A stretch of DNA of 64,000 bases from Candidatus Pantoea soli (GCF_007833795.1 NZ_CP032702.1:1-64000); one strand, 5' to 3'; positions 1 through 11,962 are shown, counted from the first letter of the stretch. The notes: generated by a model not told the origin, from the letters alone. Translations and numbers: made by a program.

Positions 1-1404
1 GTGTCACTTACGCTTTGGCAACAGTGTCTTGCCCGTTTGCAGGATGAGCTTCCTGCCACCGAATTCAGCATGTGGATTCGTCCACTGCAGGCTGAATTGA
101 ACGACAACACGCTGGCCTTGTATGCACCAAATCGGTTTGTACTCGACTGGGTTCGGGATAAATATCTCAACAGTATTAACGGGCTGCTGAATGAATTCTG
201 CGGCGCGAATGTGCCGTTGCTGCGGTTTGAAGTGGGCACGCGTCCGGCTGCACCGGTGGCAGCTACGCAACCGGTAATGGCCAGCAGCGTCAGCGCGCCG
301 GCACCGGTGGAAAACCGTCCGGCGCCGGCACAGCCGCTGCGTCCAAGCTGGGATTCTGTGCCGGCACCGGCTGATGTCACTTACCGCTCCAATGTGAATA
401 ACCGCCATAACTTCGATAACTTCGTGGAAGGTAAATCGAACCAGCTGGCGCGCGCGGCGGCACGCCAGGTGGCGGATAATCCGGGCGGTGCCTACAACCC
501 GCTGTTTCTGTATGGCGGTACCGGTCTGGGCAAAACGCACCTGTTACACGCGGTGGGTAACGGCATTATTGCGCGTAAGCCCAATGCCAAAGTGGTGTAT
601 ATGCACTCGGAGCGTTTTGTACAGGACATGGTGAAAGCGCTGCAAAACAACGCCATTGAAGAATTCAAACGCTACTACCGCTCTGTTGATGCGCTGCTGA
701 TCGATGACATCCAGTTTTTTGCTAATAAAGAGCGCTCGCAGGAAGAGTTTTTCCACACCTTCAATGCGCTGCTTGAGGGCAACCAGCAGATTATCCTGAC
801 TTCAGATCGCTATCCCAAAGAGATTAACGGGGTAGAAGATCGCCTGAAATCGCGCTTTGGCTGGGGCCTGACGGTGGCGATTGAGCCGCCGGAGCTGGAA
901 ACGCGCGTCGCGATCCTGATGAAAAAAGCCGATGAAAACGACATTCGCCTGCCGGGCGAAGTGGCGTTCTTTATTGCGAAACGGCTGCGCTCCAACGTGC
1001 GTGAGCTTGAAGGCGCACTGAATCGCGTGATCGCCAATGCCAATTTCACCGGCCGGGCCATCACCATTGATTTTGTGCGTGAAGCGCTGCGCGATCTGCT
1101 GGCGCTGCAGGAAAAGCTGGTCACCATCGATAATATTCAGAAGACGGTAGCCGAGTACTACAAAATCAAAGTGGCGGATTTGCTGTCGAAGCGCCGTTCG
1201 CGCTCGGTAGCACGTCCGCGTCAGATGGCAATGGCAATGGCAAAAGAGCTCACTAACCACAGCCTGCCGGAAATTGGCGATGCGTTTGGTGGCCGCGACC
1301 ATACCACCGTGCTCCACGCCTGCCGAAAAATTGAGCAGCTGCGTGAAGAGAGCCACGACATCAAAGAAGATTTCTCTAACCTTATCCGAACTTTATCTTC
1401 CTGA
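1..1404 (+). CDS. dnaA: Chromosomal replication initiator DnaA
   Basis: DnaA binds DnaA boxes at oriC, melts the origin and loads the DnaB-DnaC complex. The 467-residue product has the family layout: N-terminal oligomerisation domain (about 1-80), an Ala/Pro-rich linker (about 82-120), an AAA+ domain with Walker [10 protein letters not shown] near 172-180 and Walker B LLIDDIQF near 233-240, and a C-terminal box-binding domain containing [15 protein letters not shown]. The start is GTG at base 1, so the promoter and oriC side lie outside the window. It runs 5 bp from dnaN, so the two are probably co-transcribed. Length matches the E. coli protein. The identification is secure. Confidence 0.98.
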   Translation: MSLTLWQQCLARLQDELPATEFSMWIRPLQAELNDNTLALYAPNRFVLDWVRDKYLNSINGLLNEFCGANVPLLRFEVGTRPAAPVAATQPVMASSVSAPAPVENRPAPAQPLRPSWDSVPAPADVTYRSNVNNRHNFDNFVEGKSNQLARAAARQVADNPGGAYNPLFLYGGTGLGKTHLLHAVGNGIIARKPNAKVVYMHSERFVQDMVKALQNNAIEEFKRYYRSVDALLIDDIQFFANKERSQEEFFHTFNALLEGNQQIILTSDRYPKEINGVEDRLKSRFGWGLTVAIEPPELETRVAILMKKADENDIRLPGEVAFFIAKRLRSNVRELEGALNRVIANANFTGRAITIDFVREALRDLLALQEKLVTIDNIQKTVAEYYKIKVADLLSKRRSRSVARPRQMAMAMAKELTNHSLPEIGDAFGGRDHTTVLHACRKIEQLREESHDIKEDFSNLIRTLSS

Positions 1405-1409
1405 CGCAT

Positions 1410-2510
1410 ATGAAATTTATTGTTGAACGTGAGCAGTTGCTGAAACCCCTGCAACAGGTGAGTGGCCCGCTTGGCGGACGCCCGACGCTGCCGATCCTCG
1501 GAAATTTACTGCTGCAGGTCAATGAAGGCACCCTGTTGCTGACCGGGACCGATCTGGAAATGGAAATGGTGGCGCGCGTCGCTCTGACGCAGCCGCACGA
1601 GCCAGGTGCGACGACCGTACCGGCGCGTAAATTCCTCGATATCTGCCGCGGCCTGCCCGAAGGCGCGGAGATCAGCCTGACACTGGAAGGCGACCGGATG
1701 CTGGTTCGCTCCGGCCGCAGCCGCTTCTCTCTGTCGACGCTGCCTGCCAGCGACTTCCCGAATCTGGACGACTGGCAGAGCGAGGTAGAATTTACCCTGC
1801 CGCAGGCGACGCTGAAGCGCCTGATTGAAGCCACGCAGTTCTCCATGGCGCATCAGGATGTGCGTTACTACCTGAACGGCATGCTGTTTGAAACCGAAGG
1901 CGAAGAGTTACGTACTGTCGCAACCGACGGCCACCGTCTGGCCGTCTGCGCCATGCCGGTAGGCCAGGCCCTGCCCAGCCATTCGGTGATCGTACCGCGT
2001 AAAGGGGTGATTGAACTGGTGCGTCTGCTCGATGGTGGCGAAACGCCGCTGCAGGTGCAGATTGGCAGCAGCAACATCCGTGCGCACGTGGGCGACTTTA
2101 TCTTTACCTCTAAGCTGGTTGATGGACGTTTCCCGGATTATCGCCGCGTATTGCCGAAAAATCCGGACAAAGCGCTGGAAGCCGGCTGCGATCTGCTGAA
2201 GCAGGCGTTTGCCCGTGCGGCAATTCTGTCGAATGAGAAGTTCCGCGGCGTACGCATCTATATCACGGAAAATCAGCTGCGTATTACCGCCAATAACCCG
2301 GAACAGGAAGAAGCAGAAGAGATGCTGGACGTCTCCTATAGCGGCACCGAGCTGGAGATTGGCTTTAACGTCAGCTACGTGCTGGATGTGCTGAATGCGC
2401 TGAAGTGCGAAAACGTGCGTCTGCTGTTAACCGATTCAGTCTCCAGCGTACAGATTGAAGACGTTGCCAGTCCGGCTGCGGCCTACGTCGTTATGCCCAT
2501 GCGTTTGTAA
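1410..2510 (+). CDS. dnaN: DNA polymerase III beta sliding clamp
   Basis: The beta clamp is a dimeric ring that tethers polymerase III and other DNA enzymes to the template. The product is 366 residues, the standard enterobacterial length. It begins MKFIVEREQLLKPLQQVSG and ends in the clamp signature YVVMPMRL, which forms part of the protein-binding cleft. The ATG lies 5 bp after the dnaA stop with no clear Shine-Dalgarno sequence, suggesting translational coupling to dnaA. Downstream it is separated from recF by 171 bp of palindromic DNA, whereas in E. coli the two genes practically touch. Nothing in the coding sequence is unusual. Confidence 0.98.
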   Translation: MKFIVEREQLLKPLQQVSGPLGGRPTLPILGNLLLQVNEGTLLLTGTDLEMEMVARVALTQPHEPGATTVPARKFLDICRGLPEGAEISLTLEGDRMLVRSGRSRFSLSTLPASDFPNLDDWQSEVEFTLPQATLKRLIEATQFSMAHQDVRYYLNGMLFETEGEELRTVATDGHRLAVCAMPVGQALPSHSVIVPRKGVIELVRLLDGGETPLQVQIGSSNIRAHVGDFIFTSKLVDGRFPDYRRVLPKNPDKALEAGCDLLKQAFARAAILSNEKFRGVRIYITENQLRITANNPEQEEAEEMLDVSYSGTELEIGFNVSYVLDVLNALKCENVRLLLTDSVSSVQIEDVASPAAAYVVMPMRL

Positions 2511-2520
2511 TAGAAAATAT

Positions 2521-2641
2521 CGGCCTGGCTTACTTGCCATTCTGGTCCCGGGCAGTGCTCGCCCCTGGTCACATACTTCAGTATGCTCCCAGGGCCTGCG
2601 CGCTGGCCGTGGCCAGACTGCCTGCGCCGCCAACGGCCTGG
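2521..2641. repeat. Palindromic MITE-like element between dnaN and recF
   Basis: This non-coding insert holds three inverted repeats: GGGC/GCCC near 2550-2564; a 32-bp imperfect palindrome at 2563-2594 with arms CCCTGG..CATACT and AGTATG..CCAGGG; and CTGGCC-GT-GGCCAG at 2603-2616. An 8-bp direct repeat CGGCCTGG occurs at 2521-2528 and 2634-2641, resembling a target-site duplication. The CATACTTCAGTATG core resembles a family of intergenic repeats I recall from Serratia/Erwinia/Pantoea genomes, but I cannot confirm the family here. The element can form stem-loops in the dnaA-dnaN-recF transcript. Confidence 0.6.
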
Positions 2642-2681
2642 ATTGTTAATGTTAGGCAACCCCCTCTGGCTGGATTGATTC

Positions 2682-6193
<3,512 letters not shown>

Positions 6194-6201
6194 TAGCGTT
6201 A

Positions 6202-6230
6202 AACCCTTCCCCGGCGGGAAGGGTTTTTTC
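6202..6230 (+). terminator. Rho-independent terminator after gyrB
   Basis: A perfect 10-bp stem, AACCCTTCCC with GGGAAGGGTT around a CGGC loop, is followed by a T-rich run. It starts 9 bp after the gyrB stop and should end the dnaA-gyrB transcript. Confidence 0.92.
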
Positions 6231-6385
6231 TTTTATTCGTCTATTACGCCCTTCGTTTTTTTCCCGCCTGTCTCAGTCCGGTTCGGTCTGAAGCCAATCC
6301 CAGCCCCTGCCGCGCCGATAAACTGGTCAATGTGAGCTGAATCGCGCTAGCATTAAAGCCAGACCCTGAATGAACCGAGGACGTT

Positions 6386-7195
6386 ATGGCGATAAAACTG
6401 ATTGCGATCGATATGGACGGTACGCTGCTCAACCCGCAGCACGAGATTACCCCTGCGGTAAAAGCCGCCATTGGCCGGGCGCGGGATAAAGGGGTGTCGA
6501 TTGTGCTGGCAACCGGACGTCCTTTTGTGGGTGTTCAGCGATATCTGATGGAGCTCGATCTGCAGCAGGAAGGTCAATACTGCATCAGTAACAATGGCGC
6601 GCTGGTGCACAGTGCCGCGCGGGGTGACGTGGTGGCGGAGAAGACGCTCGGATTTGAGGATTACCGCTATCTGGAGCAGCTGGCGCGTGAACTCGGCGTG
6701 CATTTTCAGGCTTTCGACAAAGCGTATCTCTATACTCCGAACAAAGACATCAGCGAATACACCATCCATGAAGCCAGTCTGACCGGCATTCCGGTGCGCT
6801 ATCGTGCCGTGGAAGAGATGGACCCCGCCACGCGCTTTCCCAAGATTATGATGATCGATAAGCCAGCGCTGCTGGACAAAGCGATTGCGGCCCTGCCTGC
6901 CCGCGCGCGCGACAGCTATACCATTCTGAAAAGCGCCCCTTACTATCTTGAAATCCTTAACCCGGTGGTGAACAAGGGTTATGGCGTGAAAATGCTGGCG
7001 GAAAAGCTCGGTCTGCAGCCGTCAGAAGTGATGGCGATTGGCGATCAGGAGAACGATCTGGCGATGATTGAATACGCCGGAACCGGTGTGGCCATGGGAA
7101 ATGCGATTGAATCAGTGAAGAACATTGCGCAGTTCGTTACCAAAACCAATATGGAAGAGGGTGTGGCGCACGCCATTGAAGAGCTTGTGCTGTAA
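6386..7195 (+). CDS. yidA: Sugar-phosphatase YidA (HAD family, Cof type)
   Basis: YidA is a cytosolic haloacid-dehalogenase-like phosphatase that acts on sugar phosphates in E. coli. The 269-residue product shows the HAD motifs in order: nucleophile loop DMDGTLL (residues 8-14), motif II Thr in LATGRP (about 41-46), motif III Lys in VNKGYGV (about 193-199), and motif IV GDQENDLAMIEYAG (about 215-228). The large insert between motifs II and III is the type IIB cap. GAGG lies 5 nt upstream of the ATG. Placement next to gyrB agrees with enterobacterial synteny. Confidence 0.95.
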   Translation: MAIKLIAIDMDGTLLNPQHEITPAVKAAIGRARDKGVSIVLATGRPFVGVQRYLMELDLQQEGQYCISNNGALVHSAARGDVVAEKTLGFEDYRYLEQLARELGVHFQAFDKAYLYTPNKDISEYTIHEASLTGIPVRYRAVEEMDPATRFPKIMMIDKPALLDKAIAALPARARDSYTILKSAPYYLEILNPVVNKGYGVKMLAEKLGLQPSEVMAIGDQENDLAMIEYAGTGVAMGNAIESVKNIAQFVTKTNMEEGVAHAIEELVL

Positions 7196-7340
7196 GCCCG
7201 GCAGAAACGTCTGCAGGCCGGCTCATCTGCCAGGCCTGCGCTACGCGCCATCGCGTCCGGCCATCTGCAGCAGTAACAGGGCGGCAGTCCGTGGCGGAAT
7301 TGCGAAATTTGTCTGTCCTTTGCGGGAATGAAGCCGGTCC

Positions 7341-8597
7341 ATGTCAGAAAAACAACTCACTTTTGCACAGCGCCATCATCAACTGACCAATATCAATGTC
7401 TGGACCGCCGACAGCCAGTGGCTGGCGTTTGACGTCCGGCCTTCCGGCGCCTCATTTACTGGCCTGACGATTGAGCGCGTTCAGGTGACCACCGGCGCGG
7501 TGGAGGTGCTGTATCAGGCGCGCGACGGTGCGCATGTGGGGGTGGTGACGGTGAGTCCCGATCTGCCGCCGCGCTATGTCTGTATTCACGGCCCTGAACA
7601 TCCGGATGCTCACTGGCACTACGATTTTCACCACCGGCGCGGGGTGATTGTGCAGCAGGGTATCGCGGAAAACCTTGATGCCTGCGATATTACCGCGCCC
7701 TATACGCCCGGTGCGCTGCGCGGGGGGTCCCATGTGCACGTATTCAGTCCGGACGGATCACGCCTGAGTTTCACCTATAACGATCACGTTATGCACGAGC
7801 GCGACCCGCGTGAGGATCTGCGCAATGTGGGCGTGGCGGTTCCGCTGCATCCGGTGTCCCCGCCAAAACAGCATCCGCGTGAGTACGCGGGCAGCCATTA
7901 CTGTGTGCTGGTGAGCCAGACACAGCGCGACCCGCGCCCGGGCAGCGATGAGATTGACCGTGCTTATGAGGAGTGCTGGATCGGCGACCGCGGCTATCAG
8001 AAAGCAGACGGCAGCTGGCAGCGCTGGGCGATTGCGTTTATTGGCGATACGCGTAACGCCCAGGGAGAGAAGGTACCGGAAGTGTTTGTGGTGGATTTAC
8101 CCGACGCGCTGGCGGATTACGCCCGCGCCGGCACTGCGCCGCTCGAGGGGACGCCGGAGCAGCTGCCGGCTCCGCCCGCCGGTGTCCGGCAACGGCGCAT
8201 TACGCACACGCACGGCCTGGCGCTGCAGCCGCGCCACTGGCTGCGCGCGTCGCCGGACGGCAGCGCGATTGCCTTTTTACTGGCAGATGAACAGGGTGTG
8301 ATTCAGCTCTGGACCGTGGCACCCGACGGCGGTGCGCCACGTCAGATCACCCGGTTGCACAGCAGTATTCAGTCTGCGTTCAGCTGGCAGCCAGCCGGAG
8401 ACGCGGTGGCGTTTGTTTGTGACAACAGCGTGATGCGCTGTGAAGTCGCCACGGGTCACTGCACGCGTCTGACACCGCGCAGCGCACTGCCGCCGTGCGG
8501 CGATGCGGTGGTGTGGTCACCGGACGGTGAGCAGATCGCCTATATGCGGGAGATCGACGGCTGGCGTCAGCTGTTCTGCGTCAGTGCCCGGGCATAG
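7341..8597 (+). CDS. yidR: YidR-family protein (DUF3748, predicted beta-propeller)
   Basis: This 418-residue protein matches E. coli YidR along its length, for example SQWLAFDVRPSGASFTG near 24-40 and LRGGSHVHVFSPDGSRLSF near 130-148. Repeated blades resembling SPDGxxIAY/F (WSPDGEQIAYM near the C-terminus) suggest a TolB/WD40-like beta-propeller. Its biochemical role is not established; no enzymatic motif is visible and no signal peptide is evident. The only nearby ATG has a weak ribosome site. The gene is convergent with yidQ and their 3' ends overlap by 17 bp. Confidence 0.9.
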   Translation: MSEKQLTFAQRHHQLTNINVWTADSQWLAFDVRPSGASFTGLTIERVQVTTGAVEVLYQARDGAHVGVVTVSPDLPPRYVCIHGPEHPDAHWHYDFHHRRGVIVQQGIAENLDACDITAPYTPGALRGGSHVHVFSPDGSRLSFTYNDHVMHERDPREDLRNVGVAVPLHPVSPPKQHPREYAGSHYCVLVSQTQRDPRPGSDEIDRAYEECWIGDRGYQKADGSWQRWAIAFIGDTRNAQGEKVPEVFVVDLPDALADYARAGTAPLEGTPEQLPAPPAGVRQRRITHTHGLALQPRHWLRASPDGSAIAFLLADEQGVIQLWTVAPDGGAPRQITRLHSSIQSAFSWQPAGDAVAFVCDNSVMRCEVATGHCTRLTPRSALPPCGDAVVWSPDGEQIAYMREIDGWRQLFCVSARA

Positions 8598-8937
8598 CGG
8601 CTGCGGTGGCGAGGCTGGCTTCGGTGCCAGCCAGCTTTTCACTTTGCAGCACCCGCTCGCGCGGCGAATCGAGGGTTTTGTCGTCATCGGCGCGGAAATA
8701 ATCCCACGGCAGCAGCAGCGTATCCATCACGGCTGAAAACGGCAGATCGATCAGCGCCAGCGGTTTTATCGCCCAGCTGGATTGATCGTCGGTCAGCAAC
8801 GCCGCGCTGGCGCGCGTACCGGGATAGTAGCCCTGACTGGCGCCGGTATGAGACATCACGCTGGAACAACCCGAGGCAGCGCAGGCGCAGCAAATCAGCA
8901 GGCCCGTAAGCGGAAAGCGTTTCATCATCTTCATCAT
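8581..8937 (-). CDS. yidQ: YidQ/YceK-family lipoprotein
   Basis: A small predicted lipoprotein of unknown role. The N-terminus has lysines, a hydrophobic stretch and the lipobox ASGC, so Cys would be lipidated after signal peptidase II cleavage. The mature part holds the family core SSVMSHTG..YYPGTRAS and PFSAVMDTLLLPWDYFR. The reading frame stays open further upstream, but I chose the ATG at 8937 because AGGG lies 6 nt before it and it gives a normal short signal peptide. Several Met codons follow closely, so the start could be one or a few codons later. The 3' end overlaps yidR. Confidence 0.85.
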   Translation of the reverse strand: MMKMMKRFPLTGLLICCACAASGCSSVMSHTGASQGYYPGTRASAALLTDDQSSWAIKPLALIDLPFSAVMDTLLLPWDYFRADDDKTLDSPRERVLQSEKLAGTEASLATAAAMPGH

Positions 8938-9085
8938 TATCATCCCTACAGTCATGGCATCGCCCTGGCTGAAGTGTGTCATCTGACTGCAGCATGCTCT
9001 GTGGCACGGTCTGTATTATCAGATGAAGTGTCCCCTGAGTGTACGTCATCTCGTCAGTATTGCTGTAAAAAAATACGCATTGCCT

Positions 9086-9113
9086 CTTGAAAGCGACGCT
9101 GATGCACCCATCT
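9086..9113 (+). promoter_or_regulatory. Sigma-32 heat-shock promoter of ibpA
   Basis: CTTGAAA at 9086-9092, a 13-bp spacer, then ACCCATCT at 9106-9113. This closely fits the sigma-32 consensus (CTTGAAA, 13-17 bp, CCCCATNT). Transcription would start near 9120 and give a leader of about 98 nt before ibpA. Confidence 0.85.
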
Positions 9114-9119
9114 TTAAGC

Positions 9120-9217
9120 TACGGTCGCGCTGCTGTTGCCGTCAGGGACACAGCGCATCGGACAACCTGTCCATGGTGGAAGGTTGCCAAAACTTGCTGA
9201 TTATCAGGAGTCTTATT
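9120..9217 (+). promoter_or_regulatory. ROSE-like RNA thermometer in the ibpA leader
   Basis: The last hairpin of the leader pairs ACTTGCTGA (9192-9200) with TCAGGAGT (9204-9211) across a 3-nt loop, leaving one G bulged. It buries the AGGAG ribosome site. The TTGCT anti-Shine-Dalgarno stretch and bulged G are the hallmarks of ROSE elements, which melt on heating. The upstream leader probably forms further stems. The left edge is inferred from the sigma-32 promoter. Confidence 0.8.
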
Positions 9218-9634
9218 ATGCGTAATTTTGATCTCTCTCCGCTTTATCGTTCTGCTATCGGTTTCGACCGCCTGTTCAACCTGCTTGAGTCCGGTCAGAA
9301 CCAGGCAAACGGAGGCTATCCTCCTTACAACGTCGAACTGGTCGATGAGAACCACTATCGCATCACCATCGCCGTAGCAGGATTTGCCCAGAGCGAGTTA
9401 GACATCACTGCCCACGACAACATGCTGGTGGTGCGCGGCGCGCATCCTGAGGAACAACAGGAACGTAAGTACCTGTACCAGGGCATCGCCGAGCGCAACT
9501 TTGAGCGCAAATTCCAGCTGGCCGATCACATCGTGGTGCGCGATGCGCGTCTCGAACTGGGTCTGTTAAGCATTGATCTGGAACGCATCGTCCCTGAAGA
9601 GGCGAAACCGCGCCGGATTGAAATCCTGAAATAA
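9218..9634 (+). CDS. ibpA: Small heat shock protein IbpA (Hsp20), sole copy
   Basis: IbpA binds unfolding proteins in the cytosol and keeps them in aggregates that ClpB and DnaK can resolve. The 138-residue product has an alpha-crystallin domain (about 35-125, with [20 protein letters not shown] and [13 protein letters not shown]) and the C-terminal IEI oligomerisation motif in RRIEILK. The frame is open upstream to 9023, but the ATG at 9218 has AGGAG and matches the family N-terminus [12 protein letters not shown]. No ibpB follows, unlike E. coli. Residues 66 and 109 are His and Asp where E. coli IbpA has Gln and Gly. Sigma-32 and an RNA thermometer should control it. Confidence 0.96.
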   Translation: MRNFDLSPLYRSAIGFDRLFNLLESGQNQANGGYPPYNVELVDENHYRITIAVAGFAQSELDITAHDNMLVVRGAHPEEQQERKYLYQGIAERNFERKFQLADHIVVRDARLELGLLSIDLERIVPEEAKPRRIEILK

Positions 9635-9653
9635 GGATAATGAAGTAAAAATG

Positions 9654-9680
9654 AACGCCGCAGCAATGCGGCGTTTTTTT
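9654..9680 (+). terminator. Rho-independent terminator after ibpA
   Basis: Stem AACGCCGCA / TGCGGCGTT (9 bp, GCAA loop) followed by a T run. It lies 20 bp after the ibpA stop and indicates a monocistronic ibpA message. Confidence 0.92.
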
Positions 9681-9703
9681 ATGGGCCGGACGGCAACGGC
9701 CGC

Positions 9704-10609
9704 TCAGGTTCTTACCAGAAAGCGCTGACTCACCATGCCGCCGAACACGTTCACCAGCAGGCCGAGAATGATGACAGAGGCGCCCAGCACCTCCTGAGCG
9801 GACAAGGTTTCATCCAGCACCAGGGCGGCGCTGAGGATGCCAACCACCGGTACCAGCAGGGATAACGGTGCCACGCGCCAGGTTTCATAGCGGCTGAGTA
9901 GATTGCCCCAGATGGCGTATCCCACGATAGTGGCAACAAACGCCAGATAAATCAGAGCCAGCACGGTCTGCAGCGAAATACCCATCAGGCTGCTGACCAT
10001 GGCCGCTTCGCCGTCAAACCACCACGAGCAGGCAAAAAACGGCCCCACCGGCACCAGCGCGCTCCACACCACCAGCGACATCACCGGCACCTTGCGGTTG
10101 CGCAGAATGATCTTGTTGGTGATATTTCCCAGCCCCCAGGACAGCGCCGCCGCCAGCGTCAGCATCATGGTGGTCAGCGTAATACCAGCCGTTGTCTGGC
10201 CCTCCATACCGGCGGTGGCCAGCATGAACATGCCAAGCGTGGCCACGAGGATACCGACGATATGGTTCCAGCGCAGTTTTTCCGCCAGCAGCAGCGCACC
10301 CAGCAGCAGCGTAAAGAAAGCCTGCGCCTGCAGCACCAGCGAAGCCAGCCCGGCAGGCATGCCCAGCTTGATGGCGAGGAACAGAAAAGCAAACTGCCCG
10401 AAGCTGATGGTCATGCCGTACACCACCAGCCAGCGCAGCGGTATCTGCGGCCGCTTCACAAAAAAGATGGCCGGAAACGCCACCAGGCTAAAACGCAGGC
10501 CTGCCAGTAAAAAAGGTGGCATACCCTGCAGGCCGAGTTTGATCACAACAAAGTTCACGCCCCATGCCACGACCACGCACAGCGCCAGCATCATATCTTT
10601 AACAGACAT
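9704..10609 (-). CDS. eamA: EamA/DMT-family exporter (O-acetylserine/cysteine exporter type)
   Basis: A 301-residue inner-membrane protein with about ten transmembrane helices in two EamA repeats. Blocks LASLVLQAQAFFT and YETWRVAPLSLLVPVVG closely match E. coli EamA (YdeD), which exports cysteine and O-acetylserine. A good ribosome site (AGGAAGGGG) precedes the ATG. It is the last gene of a six-gene minus-strand operon, 20 bp after a YeaK-like deacylase gene. This context suggests it exports the amino-acid-like product of the cluster. The alternative is that it is simply the housekeeping cysteine exporter. Confidence 0.85.
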   Translation of the reverse strand: MSVKDMMLALCVVVAWGVNFVVIKLGLQGMPPFLLAGLRFSLVAFPAIFFVKRPQIPLRWLVVYGMTISFGQFAFLFLAIKLGMPAGLASLVLQAQAFFTLLLGALLLAEKLRWNHIVGILVATLGMFMLATAGMEGQTTAGITLTTMMLTLAAALSWGLGNITNKIILRNRKVPVMSLVVWSALVPVGPFFACSWWFDGEAAMVSSLMGISLQTVLALIYLAFVATIVGYAIWGNLLSRYETWRVAPLSLLVPVVGILSAALVLDETLSAQEVLGASVIILGLLVNVFGGMVSQRFLVRT

Positions 10610-10629
10610 ACATCCCCTTCCTGCAGCAA

Positions 10630-11130
10630 TCAGGCCGCCGCGGTTACCGGTGTCGCAATATCAGCCTGACAGGCGTCACCCACTATCCGGAAGTAATCAT
10701 TTACATCCAGCGCCACCGAACGATCCAGCGCGCCGGCGTTAAACCACAGCGTACCGACTTCGCTCAGCCGGGCGTCGACGCACAGCGCCAGCCGGTCATC
10801 AAAACTAAACGGCGGCACCGCACCCATTACGCACTGCGTCAGCGCCTGCGCCTGTTCCGGCGCGGCAAAACCTGATTTCCGGCCGCCGATGGCACGCGCC
10901 GCGCTCTTGAAATTGATTTTGCAGTCGCCGGGGACAATCGCCAGCAGGAAGCGCGGGGCGGCCCCCTCCGGCATCGCCACTTCCAGCACCATCGCTTTCG
11001 CCGCCTGATGCAGCGCATTGCCGCGCAGGGCACTGATGGCTTCCGTCTGCCCCAGCGCCTCGTGCTCCACCACGCGATAGCGGGCCTGATGCGTATCCAG
11101 TAACGCGATAACTTTGTCGTAGGTTGTCAT
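10630..11130 (-). CDS. YbaK/YeaK-family aminoacyl-tRNA deacylase
   Basis: This 166-residue single-domain protein belongs to the YbaK/ProX editing superfamily, whose members hydrolyse mischarged aminoacyl-tRNAs in trans. Family features are the opening VIALLDTHQARYRVVEHE, the Lys in QAAKAMVLEV, an AIGGRKSGFA stretch, and the glycine/proline block CVMGAVPPFSFDD. The overall pattern is nearest YeaK rather than YbaK or ProXp-ala. It has a strong ribosome site (GAGGAG) and sits between the 2OG oxygenase and exporter genes. In a biosynthetic operon it may protect translation from a non-proteinogenic amino acid; that role is inference, and its tRNA substrate is unknown. Confidence 0.8.
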   Translation of the reverse strand: MTTYDKVIALLDTHQARYRVVEHEALGQTEAISALRGNALHQAAKAMVLEVAMPEGAAPRFLLAIVPGDCKINFKSAARAIGGRKSGFAAPEQAQALTQCVMGAVPPFSFDDRLALCVDARLSEVGTLWFNAGALDRSVALDVNDYFRIVGDACQADIATPVTAAA

Positions 11131-11156
11131 GATGTTCTCCTCGTCGAAGGCCGGAA

Positions 11157-11957
11157 TTAGCTCCAGGCAATGGCGTGCTTCATTTTTTTGTCGGTCAGGC
11201 CAAAGAAAAAGCCCATGGTGATACGCGTATCGCCTTCCACGCGATCAATCTCGTGATAAAACGCCGGATTAAACAGATAGATATCCCCGCTGCGCGGCGC
11301 GAATTCGCAGGTTTCGCTCTCCGCCAGCACGCCACGCTGGTAGCCCAGCTCGCCCGGCGTTTTGAAATGCTCGTCAGCGGGTTGCCATTTTTTATTGAAG
11401 ATGCGCAGCGCACCGCCTGCGTTGCACTCCTGCAGGCACACCACGCAGCTCAGCTGATGCAGAATGTGCGTCACTGCCAGGTCGCTGCCGGCAGCATCGC
11501 GCACAATGTTGTCGTTATGCAGCGGATTGGCGACGCCGTGCGCGTGGAAGCGCACAATGGAACCGGCATACTCACCCAGCGCGGGTTCGCTGGCGGTTTG
11601 CAGGCTTTCCAGACGCAGCGCATGGCGCACCCACTCATAGACGTCGGCGCGCAGATGATGCAGTGATGCCGGCAGCGCGGGCTGGATATCGCGCAGCTCG
11701 GTAAAATAGTTTTCCGGGGCGGCAGTGTGTTTTGCCAGATAAGGGCCGAGCGTGGTCAGCGCGCCATTCGGGTAGTGCGATACCCGCACCTGTTCGCGAC
11801 ACTGCTGTAAATCCGCCACCACCGCGCACCGGGCTTCCGGAGTCAGGAAGTTGCGCAGCACCAGCAGCGGCACGCGTGCGGTCACGATGTCATCCAGCCA
11901 GGTGCTCTCCACGTACATCTGCGGGTTGATAATGCGAATCTGATTAAAAATGGCCAT
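11157..11957 (-). CDS. 2-oxoglutarate/Fe(II)-dependent oxygenase
   Basis: A 266-residue predicted non-haem iron dioxygenase that would couple decarboxylation of 2-oxoglutarate to oxidation of a substrate. The facial triad is visible as His147-x-Asp149 in NPLHNDN and distal His235 in NPAFYHEID. Arg245 in DTRITMGFFFGL is the likely 2OG carboxylate ligand. Because the HxD Asp is present, hydroxylation or desaturation is more likely than halogenation. A GTG three codons upstream abuts the amidotransferase stop, but GGAG is better placed for the ATG at 11957. The substrate is unknown. Lying mid-operon, it probably tailors the product or a precursor. Confidence 0.85.
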   Translation of the reverse strand: MAIFNQIRIINPQMYVESTWLDDIVTARVPLLVLRNFLTPEARCAVVADLQQCREQVRVSHYPNGALTTLGPYLAKHTAAPENYFTELRDIQPALPASLHHLRADVYEWVRHALRLESLQTASEPALGEYAGSIVRFHAHGVANPLHNDNIVRDAAGSDLAVTHILHQLSCVVCLQECNAGGALRIFNKKWQPADEHFKTPGELGYQRGVLAESETCEFAPRSGDIYLFNPAFYHEIDRVEGDTRITMGFFFGLTDKKMKHAIAWS

Positions 11958-11962
11958 GCTGT

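Noticed and set aside
2455..2649. Short frames inside the dnaN-recF palindromic region
   Set aside because: They overlap the dnaN end and repeated palindromes and have no ribosome site or protein-like composition.
9635..9703. Search for ibpB downstream of ibpA
   Set aside because: A strong terminator follows ibpA immediately and the next gene is convergent eamA, so no ibpB is present here.
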